A DNA stretch of 14,099 bases from Oscillospiraceae bacterium (GTDB taxonomy: Bacteria; Bacillota; Clostridia; Oscillospirales; UBA929), in NCBI GenBank assembly GCA_009777435.1, contig WRLW01000016.1:1-14099 (forward strand), written 5' to 3'. Under the pieces are notes generated by a model. That model was given only the letters and a program-made list of their open reading frames with translations, made no database searches and had not been told where the DNA came from. Below are positions 1 through 5,389 of this stretch, piece by piece. The number at the start of each line of letters is the position of its first letter. The first letter of the stretch is position 1. The position numbers were made by a program, and so were the translations under genes.

Positions 1-2
1 AT

Positions 3-206
3 CACCTGATATATATGACGCAGTTCCCGTCGCTGCCCAAAAAGGCGCGCAAGCTGTCAAGGGCGTGGGGCACGCCCGCCGCCCAAGCCGCTTTCGGCGC
101 GGCGGCGAAGTGTTACCTGCGCGGCAAGCGGCTTGCCGAGCTGCGCAGATACCGCCAAAAGGGTCTGGCCGTGGTCAGCGGCGCGGTTAAGCGTTTGTTT
201 TCGTGA
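3..206 (+). CDS. 3' end of an unidentified basic protein (partial)
   Basis: The frame is open from the left edge to a TGA at 204-206, giving about 67 residues. An ATG at 15 has no ribosome binding site in the 14 bases before it, so this is read as the C-terminus of a gene that starts outside the window. The tail is rich in Lys and Arg and ends in a basic, partly amphipathic stretch (LRGKRLAELRRYRQKG, then VKRLFS). I do not recognise a family, and no catalytic motif is visible. It lies 15 bases upstream of the malic enzyme in the same direction, so the two may be co-transcribed. Confidence 0.5.
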   Translation, partial: HLIYMTQFPSLPKKARKLSRAWGTPAAQAAFGAAAKCYLRGKRLAELRRYRQKGLAVVSGAVKRLFS

Positions 207-221
207 GAGGGGATTGGAAGC

Positions 222-1394
222 TTGGATTTAGAAAGGCGGGCGATGGAGCTTCACGAGCGGCTGCGCGGCAAGCTTGAAGTGACCGCGCGCTGCGGCGTCG
301 CGACAAAGGAGGATCTGACGCTGGCCTACACGCCGGGCGTCGCCGAACCTTGCCTCGCCATACGCGGCGATACGGACTTGTCATACACGCTGACGCGGCG
401 CTGGAATTTGGTGGCGGTGGTTACTGACGGCACGGCCGTCCTCGGTCTGGGCGACATCGGGCCGGAGGCCGGTATGCCCGTTATGGAGGGCAAATGCGTG
501 CTGTTCAAGGCATTCGGCGGCGTGGACGCGTTCCCGCTGTGCATAAGGTCGAAGGATATTGACGATATCGTGAACACAGTTGCGCTGATAGCCGGCTCGT
601 TCGGCGGCATAAACCTTGAGGACATCTCGGCGCCGCGCTGCTTTGAAATCGAGCGGCGCTTGAAGGAGCGCTGTGATATACCTGTTTTCCATGACGACCA
701 GCACGGCACCGCCGTGGTGACGCTCGCGGCCATGATAAACGCCCTTAAACTCACGGGGCGCGAAATGGAGAGCGCCGCGGCCGTGATTTTGGGCGCTGGC
801 GCGGCGGGTATAGCCGTGGCGCGCCTGCTGATAAGCGCCGGCATGAAATCTGTGACGCTGTGCGACCGGCAGGGCGCGATATACAAGGGGCGCGGCGGCC
901 TTGACGGCGAGAAGGCGAAGATCGCGGAGATCACCAACGCGGGCATGATAAAAGGCTCCGCCGCCGCCGCGATGCGCGGCGCGGACGTTTTCATAGGCTT
1001 GTCCGGCCCCGGATGCGTGACGGCGGAAATGGTCGCGGGCATGGCGCCCAAGCCGGTCGTGCTGGCCATGAGCAACCCCGTCCCTGAAATACACCCGGCC
1101 CTCGCGCTTGAGGCCGGCGCGGAGGTGGTCGGCACGGGGCGCTCCGATTATCCCAACCAGATAAATAACGTTCTGGCCTTCCCCGGCATATTCCGGGGAG
1201 CGCTCGACGTGCGCGCGCGCGATATAAACGACGAAATGAAGCTGGCGGCCGCGCGCGCCATAGCGGGCCTTGTCTCCGGCGCGGAGCTTGAGCCGCGGTA
1301 TATCATCCCCGCGCCCTTCGACGCGCGCATAGGCGGCGCGGTATCGGACGCCGTGGCGCGCGCCGCGCGCGACAGCGGCGTCGCGCGGCTGTAG
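222..1394 (+). CDS. NAD-dependent malic enzyme (oxaloacetate-decarboxylating)
   Basis: The enzyme oxidatively decarboxylates malate to pyruvate and CO2 in the cytoplasm. The 390 residues match the short bacterial malic enzyme. Visible motifs in order are YTPGVAEPC (36-44, catalytic Tyr36), VTDGTAVLGLGDIGPEAG (67-84), Lys91 in MEGK (catalytic base), INLEDI (130-135) and FHDDQHGTA (156-164), which give metal ligands Glu133, Asp134 and Asp159. The Rossmann loop GAGAAG is at 191-196, followed by SNPVPEI and GRSDYPNQINN. Asp215 at the end of the second Rossmann strand (LCDRQ) favours NAD over NADP; this cofactor call is an inference. The start is TTG, preceded by a GAGAGGGGA ribosome binding site about 9 bases upstream; an in-frame ATG at 243 would remove seven N-terminal residues. 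The gene stands alone before a terminator. No phosphotransacetylase domain is fused to it, so it is not the long MaeB form. Confidence 0.95.
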   Translation: MDLERRAMELHERLRGKLEVTARCGVATKEDLTLAYTPGVAEPCLAIRGDTDLSYTLTRRWNLVAVVTDGTAVLGLGDIGPEAGMPVMEGKCVLFKAFGGVDAFPLCIRSKDIDDIVNTVALIAGSFGGINLEDISAPRCFEIERRLKERCDIPVFHDDQHGTAVVTLAAMINALKLTGREMESAAAVILGAGAAGIAVARLLISAGMKSVTLCDRQGAIYKGRGGLDGEKAKIAEITNAGMIKGSAAAAMRGADVFIGLSGPGCVTAEMVAGMAPKPVVLAMSNPVPEIHPALALEAGAEVVGTGRSDYPNQINNVLAFPGIFRGALDVRARDINDEMKLAAARAIAGLVSGAELEPRYIIPAPFDARIGGAVSDAVARAARDSGVARL

Positions 1395-1408
1395 TCAGGA
1401 ACAGTCAA

Positions 1409-1438
1409 AAGGCCCGTCGAAAAGACGGGCCTTGTTTT
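1409..1438. terminator. Bidirectional rho-independent terminator between malic enzyme and flgM
   Basis: A perfect 10-bp stem pairs AAGGCCCGTC (1409-1418) with GACGGGCCTT (1424-1433) around a GAAAA loop. A GTTTT tract follows on the plus strand. On the minus strand the stem is followed by TTTTG. It sits between the convergent 3' ends of the malic enzyme and flgM and can serve both. Confidence 0.9.
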
Positions 1439-1456
1439 GGCTGAAATATAGGATTA

Positions 1457-1750
1457 TTAGAAATCTTTGGCGATACGCATCGTGCCGAGCATCTTGGCCG
1501 CTATGTCGCGGCTGCTGGGCGCGTAGGTTCCGCTCTGTATCCGCCCGCGAAGCTCGGCGACCTTATCCTCGCGCACGTCGGGCGTGGCCGCGAGCTGTCT
1601 CATGGCGGCGGAAAATATTTTGCCGTTTGGCGAAACATTAACCTCGTCCATCGCCTGAGCCGCCGTTGAAACGGCGCGCTGGGCGCGCTGAGCGCTCTGA
1701 TACTTCTTGACCGGATCGACGGCGTGTATCGGATTGAATCTAACGTCCAT
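1457..1750 (-). CDS. flgM: Anti-sigma-28 factor FlgM
   Basis: FlgM binds and inhibits the flagellar sigma factor sigma-28 (SigD) until the hook is complete and FlgM is exported. The 97-residue length is typical. The conserved C-terminal block is clear at about 61-91: REDKVAELRGRIQSGTY, then DIAAKMLG. The N-terminal half is low in hydrophobic residues, as expected for this largely disordered protein. The ATG at 1750 has a GGGAGG site 8 bases upstream. It lies 133 bases downstream of yvyF, the same order as the yvyF-flgM pair of Bacillus. In Bacillus flgN, flgK and flgL follow; here the gene instead runs into a terminator and a convergent gene. A sigma-28-like promoter sits 58 bases before the start. 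Confidence 0.93.
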   Translation of the reverse strand: MDVRFNPIHAVDPVKKYQSAQRAQRAVSTAAQAMDEVNVSPNGKIFSAAMRQLAATPDVREDKVAELRGRIQSGTYAPSSRDIAAKMLGTMRIAKDF

Positions 1751-1807
1751 TTCGATTTCCTCCCATCCTATAGGGCTTAGAACGCCTGCGCGGCGCTTCT
1801 AAATGTG

Positions 1808-1834
1808 TTATCGTTAATCGTCGCCAAAGCTTGA
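1808..1834 (-). promoter_or_regulatory. Sigma-28 (SigD)-type promoter of flgM
   Basis: Read on the minus strand, the sequence is TCAAGCTT-N11-AACGATAA against the classic TAAAGTTT-N11-GCCGATAA. This gives 6 of 8 matches in each element with exact spacing. The -10 end lies 58 bases upstream of the flgM ATG. Sigma-28 control of flgM is known from enteric bacteria and Bacillus; the match here was made by eye. Confidence 0.7.
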
Positions 1835-1883
1835 GTGTTTTTTTTGCCGTTGGGAAAAATTATCAAAGCGCCGCGCGGCGTTT

Positions 1884-2297
1884 TTATTTGCGGCGCAGGC
1901 CCTGGGTATGGATCCCGTGCTTTTCCTGGCTGAGCTTATCGATGCTGCGCTGCAGGTCGCGCGCGGTGCCGTCGATCTGCGATTTAAGCTTGTTGCTGCA
2001 GTCGAAGCAGTATGTGCCGCCGTTTATCTTCTTGCCGCAGTTGCGGCACTGAAAATGAAGGTCGCCGCCGGCCGAGCCGGACATTAAAAGGCGGCCCTCG
2101 CGTATCCAGCGCATAACGGTGTCCTGATCGACGTCGTTTTCCTCGCATATGTCGGCCATAGCGGCGCTGGGATTGTCAAGGATATAGTTGCGCACCTCGA
2201 CGAATTTCTCGTCGAGAGCCCTCATGCAGTCCGGGCACTGGTATGAGCCGCGGTACTGGAACATTTTGCCGCAGGTGCGGCAGGACTTGATATCCAT
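1884..2297 (-). CDS. yvyF: Flagellar operon protein YvyF (zinc-ribbon)
   Basis: This 137-residue protein matches the YvyF family, a conserved gene next to flgM in Bacillus and Clostridia; its biochemical role is not established. It opens with a CxxC...CxxC ribbon (Cys6, Cys9, Cys21, Cys24 in SCRTCG and YQCPDC). Next comes a short winged/HTH-like part (about 30-70, with DICEENDVDQDTVMRWIREGRL), then a second CxxC pair (QCRNCG, then YCFDC at about 84-100), and a charged helical tail. The paired Cys motifs suggest two zinc sites. The ATG at 2297 has a strong GGTGAGGTGA site. It sits 59 bases after flhP and 133 before flgM, and carries both a sigma-28-like and an extended -10 promoter of its own. 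Confidence 0.88.
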   Translation of the reverse strand: MDIKSCRTCGKMFQYRGSYQCPDCMRALDEKFVEVRNYILDNPSAAMADICEENDVDQDTVMRWIREGRLLMSGSAGGDLHFQCRNCGKKINGGTYCFDCSNKLKSQIDGTARDLQRSIDKLSQEKHGIHTQGLRRK

Positions 2298-2319
2298 AAC
2301 GCAATCACCTCACCGTAAC

Positions 2320-2328
2320 ATTATAACA
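2320..2328 (-). promoter_or_regulatory. Sigma-A extended -10 promoter of yvyF
   Basis: On the minus strand TGTTATAAT gives a perfect -10 hexamer with an upstream TG (extended -10), 23 bases before the yvyF start. The -35 region (TTTTCT at 17 bases) is poor, as is common when an extended -10 is present. It would allow basal yvyF-flgM expression without sigma-28. Confidence 0.6.
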
Positions 2329-2331
2329 TGC

Positions 2332-2359
2332 CTCTCGGCAAAAGAAAAGAGGAAATTTA
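2332..2359 (-). promoter_or_regulatory. Sigma-28-type promoter of yvyF, overlapping the flhP stop
   Basis: On the minus strand the sequence is TAAATTTC-N12-GCCGAGAG, 6 of 8 matches in each element, with spacing one base longer than the N11 consensus. The first three bases of the -35 are the TAA stop of flhP. Confidence 0.55.
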
Positions 2360-3136
2360 TTGACGTATGGAGTTTGCGAGACCCGCCATCTGATCCGCGG
2401 TGTTCACGCAGCGCGAGGCGAGCTGGAAGGCGCGCTGGGCGCGTATCAGGCGCGAAATCTCCTGCGCGTAATCGACGTTTGAGCCCTCAAGCGCGCGGTT
2501 GACCACGCGGGGCGCGAGCGCCGGCTCGGCCGGCCCGGAATTTTCGCTCTCGCGGAAGAAATTGCCGCCCGCAGCCTCGAGGCCGGCGGGGTTGATAAAG
2601 GTGAACACGCCCAGCCTGACGCCCGTCCACTCGTATTCACCGTCGTCTCCGAGCGTGAACAGCGAGCCGTCGGGAGCCGTGCTGAGAAGGTCTAAGTCGC
2701 CTGCTATGGTTATGCGGTCGCCGTTTTCGTCCAGCACATAATGGCCGTCGGACGTGACCAAAAAGGCCAGGTCGTCCTCCTCGGAAAGCCCGAACGCGCC
2801 GCTGCGCGTATACAAAGGCTCGCCGTCGAGATCCTCCGCCCAAAAGAAGCCGTCGCCCTCAATCATGAAGTCAAGCGACCGGTCGGTGGCTATGACCGCG
2901 CCCTGATGGAAGATGCGGTTGGACTGCATCGGAACCACGCCCGCGCCGTGCTGGAGGTTCATGTGCCGCCCGTTGTCAACCGGGTTTACCATGCGGCCGT
3001 AAAGCGCGTCCTTGAAGTCGGCGCGCGACTGCTTGAAGCCAAAGGTGTCGATGTTGGCCACGTTGTTGGCTATGACGTCGATGCTGAGCTGCTGCGAGCG
3101 CAGCCCGTTGGCCCCGGTGAAAAACGATTGAACCAT
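2357..3136 (-). CDS. flhP: Flagellar rod/hook-basal body protein FlhP (FlgG family)
   Basis: This is a structural subunit of the flagellar rod, exported through the flagellar type III apparatus and assembled outside the membrane. The 259 residues carry both family ends. The N-terminal rod signature is at about 8-40 (GANGLRSQQLSIDVIANNVANIDTFGFK, in which ANNVAN and GFK are the hallmark). The C-terminal D0 helix starts at about 215 (LEGSNVDYAQEISRLIRAQRAFQL). A middle FlgE/F/G domain has FMIEGDGFFWAED and YTRSGAFGL. No signal peptide is seen, as expected. The ATG at 3136 has an AGAGGAT site 6 bases upstream. It follows flhO, and the order flhO-flhP matches the two distal-rod genes of Bacillus. 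FlgG or FlgF would be an equally fair family name. Confidence 0.9.
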   Translation of the reverse strand: MVQSFFTGANGLRSQQLSIDVIANNVANIDTFGFKQSRADFKDALYGRMVNPVDNGRHMNLQHGAGVVPMQSNRIFHQGAVIATDRSLDFMIEGDGFFWAEDLDGEPLYTRSGAFGLSEEDDLAFLVTSDGHYVLDENGDRITIAGDLDLLSTAPDGSLFTLGDDGEYEWTGVRLGVFTFINPAGLEAAGGNFFRESENSGPAEPALAPRVVNRALEGSNVDYAQEISRLIRAQRAFQLASRCVNTADQMAGLANSIRQ

Positions 3137-3157
3137 GATACCATCCTCTTCGATGCG

Positions 3158-3357
3158 TTTAGCCGCCTATGCGGTTAATGTATTTGACCGCCGCCTATGC
3201 GGTTAAAATACTTCGGGACGCCGTGAGTTTCGCGTTAAGCGCGAAACTCAGCGTATTTGACCGCCGCTCAGGCGGTCAATATACTTCGGGACGCCGTGAG
3301 TTTCGCGCTTCGCGTGAAACTCAATGTATTTGACCGCTTCTCAAGCGGTCAATATAC
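3158..3357. repeat. Tandem hairpin array between flhO and flhP, period 73 bp
   Basis: The flhO-flhP gap is filled by two alternating palindromes. Type A (GTATTTGACCGCC...GGTCAATATAC) occurs at 3180-3211, 3253-3284 and 3326-3357, exactly 73 bases apart, with a shorter fourth copy of its core (GCCGCCTATGCGGTTAA) at 3162-3178. Type B (GAGTTTCGCG...CGCGAAACTC, loop of about 5) lies between them at about 3225-3249 and 3298-3322, each led by TTCGGGACGCCGT. Loops differ between copies while stems are kept: copy A3 reads GACCGCTT/AAGCGGTC where A2 reads GACCGCC/GGCGGTC. The last A hairpin begins on the flhO stop codon. The layout resembles BIME/REP-type elements. No T-tract follows any stem, so these are not plain terminators. 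Confidence 0.9.
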
Positions 3358-4178
3358 TAAATTCTGGCGATATCGTTGACGGCGCGTCCGAGCGATTCGT
3401 CTATCATGCGCAGTATGCGCTGATTTATCTCATAAGCGCGGTAGGTCTGCATCATGTTAACCATTTCGCGCGCGGTATCCACGTTTGAGTTTTCGAGATA
3501 GCCCTGCTTTACGATGCTGACGCCCTCGTCGATGTCCTGCGCCTCATAGTTTTCCGGGTCGAAATTGAAGAACATGTTGTCGCCGGCCTTGCGCAGCGAC
3601 GAGTTGTCGATAAGCTCCTCGCCCTCTTCGTCCTCGCGTATGAAGCGCACGACGCGCAGCCGGTCAATCATATCGCCGTAAGCGTCGTAGACATAGCCGT
3701 CCTCGCCGACTATGAAGCCCATGCCGCCCACCTCTATCGGGCCGCCCTCGCCCAGAACATAGCGGCCGTCGCCGGTGACTAACATACCCTCGGCGTCAAC
3801 GTTGAACGCGCCGTTGCGGGTGTAGCGCTCGACAGGCTCGTCGTCATACTCGCCGGTGTAGTCGATGACAAAAAAGCCGTCGCCCGTCAGCGCGAAGTCG
3901 GTGGATACTCCGGTATTCTCAAGAGGCCCCTGCTGCCAGCCCGTGTAGACCTGATCGACGTGTATGCCCGTGTTGTGCGGGCCTACGCTGTCGTACCTGT
4001 AAAACGACGGGTCGTTCAAACGGTCGATCATCAGGTCGCGAAAGGAGCGCGTGGCTAACGTGTCGGCCTTGAAGCCGCGCGTCTCCACGTTGGTCAGGTT
4101 GTTGGTTATGACGTCCATCTTGCGCGTATAGGTAAGCATCGCGGTGCCCGCGGTGTACATTGAGCGCAACATTCGCAT
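3357..4178 (-). CDS. flhO: Flagellar rod/hook-basal body protein FlhO (FlgF/FlgG family)
   Basis: This is the partner rod protein of FlhP, exported by the flagellar type III system. The 273 residues begin with the rod signature MRMLRSMYTAGTAMLTYTRK, then MDVITNNLTNVETRGFKADT (TNN, TN and GFK conserved). The middle domain shows FALTGDGFFVID and RYTRNGAFNVDAEGMLVTGDGRYVLG. The C-terminal D0 helix holds LENSNVDTAREMVNMMQTYRAYEINQR and ends in DESLGRAVNDIARI. The middle domain is notably acidic (runs such as REDEEGEE). The ATG at 4178 is preceded by GGAGGTC, very close to the start. It is first of four flagellar genes on this strand and has a sigma-28-like promoter that overlaps the stop of the kinase upstream. 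Confidence 0.9.
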   Translation of the reverse strand: MRMLRSMYTAGTAMLTYTRKMDVITNNLTNVETRGFKADTLATRSFRDLMIDRLNDPSFYRYDSVGPHNTGIHVDQVYTGWQQGPLENTGVSTDFALTGDGFFVIDYTGEYDDEPVERYTRNGAFNVDAEGMLVTGDGRYVLGEGGPIEVGGMGFIVGEDGYVYDAYGDMIDRLRVVRFIREDEEGEELIDNSSLRKAGDNMFFNFDPENYEAQDIDEGVSIVKQGYLENSNVDTAREMVNMMQTYRAYEINQRILRMIDESLGRAVNDIARI

Positions 4179-4208
4179 GACCTCCGGCGTTTATGGTTGT
4201 TATGACAA

Positions 4209-4236
4209 GTATCGAAAGAAACACGCGAAAGCTTTA
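4209..4236 (-). promoter_or_regulatory. Sigma-28-type promoter of flhO, overlapping the kinase stop
   Basis: On the minus strand the sequence is TAAAGCTT-N12-TTCGATAC, 7 of 8 matches in the -35 and the CGATA core kept in the -10, one base longer than N11 spacing. The TAA of the -35 is the stop codon of the PfkB kinase. SigD control of flhO-flhP is established in Bacillus subtilis; the match here is by eye. Confidence 0.6.
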
Positions 4237-5196
4237 GCGCCCCGCCGCTTTTCGCAGCGCGCTGATTTCGCTCAGTGACGGCGGGTTCAGGTGCAGAGGG
4301 AACCTTGTACACGCCACGGCGGCGCAGGCCGAGGCGAAGCTTACGGTCTCGTCGTCGTCATAGCCGTTCAAAAGCGCGTAAACGCAGCCGGCCTTGAAGG
4401 TGTCGCCCGCGCCGAGGGTGCTTACCGTATCAACCTTATAGGCGCTGAATTCCTTGGCTTGGCCGTTCCTGCCGTACACGGCGGCGTCGCCGCCGCCCGT
4501 GAGGATCACGAGCGCTTCGGTGCTTTCGGCGTATTTTTGAAGCAGCAGGGCCTTCCGGCCGTGATATTCGGGGATGTGATCCCGGATATATTCGCCCGAG
4601 ACCGCGATTATGGAGGCAAGGCGGCAAATCTCACTGCCGGGCTTCTCGTCTATGGTAACAAACGGGACGCCGTGCTCGCGGCACAGGCGCGCGGCAAGCA
4701 GGGACTGCTTGTCGAAAAACGGGTCGATGCCCGCGGCCTTAGCCGCCTTGATGTCGCCGCCGGACGGCGTGTTCCAGCGCGCGCGGCCGTTTTGGTAATA
4801 ATCATTGAAGTAGGCGCCGAACTGCCCGAAGATGGTGCGCGTGTCCTTGTCGATGATTATATAATCCTCCAACCCCTCATACTCCGGGTCGTAAAGCAGC
4901 GGCGACGCGTCAACTCCTATACCGCCGTAAAAACCGCTGATGATATCGGCGGTGTTATAGCCCTGATGGTTGCCGTCCATTTTCACCTTGCAGCCGAGCG
5001 CGGCCAGCACGGTCGCGGCCATCCCGGTCTCGCCGCCGGGATAGGAAAATTTTTGCTTGATCTCGTTGTATGAGTCCGGCTCCGGGTAATTGCCGCCGAG
5101 CAAAAACGCGTGCGTGCGCACAACCATCCCGTACAGGTAAACGTCGTGAGCCGCCGCGCCGCCGCCGCAGATATCAGTGTTTTTCCGCCCGTCCAT
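4234..5196 (-). CDS. PfkB-family carbohydrate kinase (ribokinase-like)
   Basis: The gene encodes a cytoplasmic ATP-dependent kinase of the ribokinase fold; its sugar substrate cannot be told from sequence. The N-terminal PfkB box is YPGGETGMAATVLAALG (about 53-69). The C-terminal signature DTVSTLGAGDTFKAG ends at 270 and holds the anion hole GAGD, with Asp265 as catalytic base. At 320 residues it is of normal length. The ATG at 5196 is chosen because GGAGG (5207-5211) lies 10 bases upstream; the in-frame TTG at 5202 would leave only 4. A consensus sigma-A promoter and a strong leader hairpin precede it. The next gene on this strand, flhO, starts 55 bases downstream but has its own promoter, so the pairing with flagellar genes may be incidental. 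Confidence 0.88.
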   Translation of the reverse strand: MDGRKNTDICGGGAAAHDVYLYGMVVRTHAFLLGGNYPEPDSYNEIKQKFSYPGGETGMAATVLAALGCKVKMDGNHQGYNTADIISGFYGGIGVDASPLLYDPEYEGLEDYIIIDKDTRTIFGQFGAYFNDYYQNGRARWNTPSGGDIKAAKAAGIDPFFDKQSLLAARLCREHGVPFVTIDEKPGSEICRLASIIAVSGEYIRDHIPEYHGRKALLLQKYAESTEALVILTGGGDAAVYGRNGQAKEFSAYKVDTVSTLGAGDTFKAGCVYALLNGYDDDETVSFASACAAVACTRFPLHLNPPSLSEISALRKAAGR

Positions 5197-5206
5197 AAGC
5201 AAACAA

Positions 5207-5211
5207 CCTCC
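5207..5211 (-). promoter_or_regulatory. Ribosome binding site deciding the kinase start
   Basis: GGAGG on the minus strand lies 10 bases from the ATG at 5196 and only 4 from the TTG at 5202. The ATG is therefore preferred. Confidence 0.6.
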
Positions 5212-5216
5212 ATAAA

Positions 5217-5243
5217 ACGCCGGCCTGCCCCGCGCGCCGGCGT
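5217..5243 (-). promoter_or_regulatory. Strong hairpin at the 5' end of the kinase mRNA
   Basis: ACGCCGGC (minus-strand 5' arm at 5236-5243) pairs perfectly with GCCGGCGT (5217-5224) around an 11-base GC-rich loop. The stem is followed by TTTA and then the GGAGG site. It starts only about 6 bases after the -10 hexamer, so the transcript would begin almost in the stem. It could stabilise the mRNA or act as a weak attenuator; the T-tract is short. Confidence 0.6.
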
Positions 5244-5248
5244 CTCTG

Positions 5249-5276
5249 ATTATATACCGCCGCCCTTAAATGTCAA
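5249..5276 (-). promoter_or_regulatory. Consensus sigma-A promoter of the PfkB kinase
   Basis: On the minus strand TTGACA-N16-TATAAT, a perfect match in both hexamers with 16-base spacing. It faces away from the hemW promoter, and the two -35 boxes are 33 bases apart. Confidence 0.9.
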
Positions 5277-5309
5277 CAAAAAATCCGGGCTTGGGGATAA
5301 AGCAATAAT

Positions 5310-5338
5310 TTGACATATCGGCTCCGAAACTGTACAAT
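5310..5338 (+). promoter_or_regulatory. Sigma-A promoter of hemW-glpK-rpe
   Basis: TTGACA (5310-5315), a 17-base spacer and TACAAT (5333-5338) match consensus at 11 of 12 positions. The expected start of transcription is near 5345, giving a leader of about 45 bases before the hemW start. Confidence 0.9.
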
Positions 5339-5372
5339 ATAAGCTGTGCTGATTATGAGCGGCATATAGAAC

Positions 5373-5378
5373 AAAGGA
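5373..5378 (+). promoter_or_regulatory. Ribosome binding site deciding the hemW start
   Basis: AAAGGA at 5373-5378 lies 11 bases before the TTG at 5390 and overlaps the in-frame ATG at 5378. The same AAAGGAT core sits 11-12 bases before the ATG of glpK, spoIIR and pgi in this window, so the TTG is the better start. Confidence 0.6.
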
Positions 5379-5389
5379 TGTGGATCGGG

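Noticed and set aside
326..1135. Long open frame of 269 codons antisense to the malic enzyme
   Set aside because: It is a shadow of GC-rich codon use; the sense frame has clear malic enzyme motifs and this frame has no recognisable domain.
1868..1896. Hairpin near the yvyF 3' end as a terminator
   Set aside because: The GCGCCGCGCGGCG palindrome has too small a loop and lies within or against coding sequence; the T-run is on the wrong strand for yvyF.
3158..3357. CRISPR array
   Set aside because: The repeats are palindromes at 73-base spacing and the intervening DNA is itself repeated, so there are no unique spacers; no cas gene is present.
3326..3357. Terminator after flhO
   Set aside because: The stem is strong but no T-run follows it on the minus strand, so it is treated as part of the repeat array.
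4291..5073. 260-codon open frame antisense to the PfkB kinase
   Set aside because: The kinase frame carries the PfkB signatures and a ribosome binding site; the antisense frame has neither.
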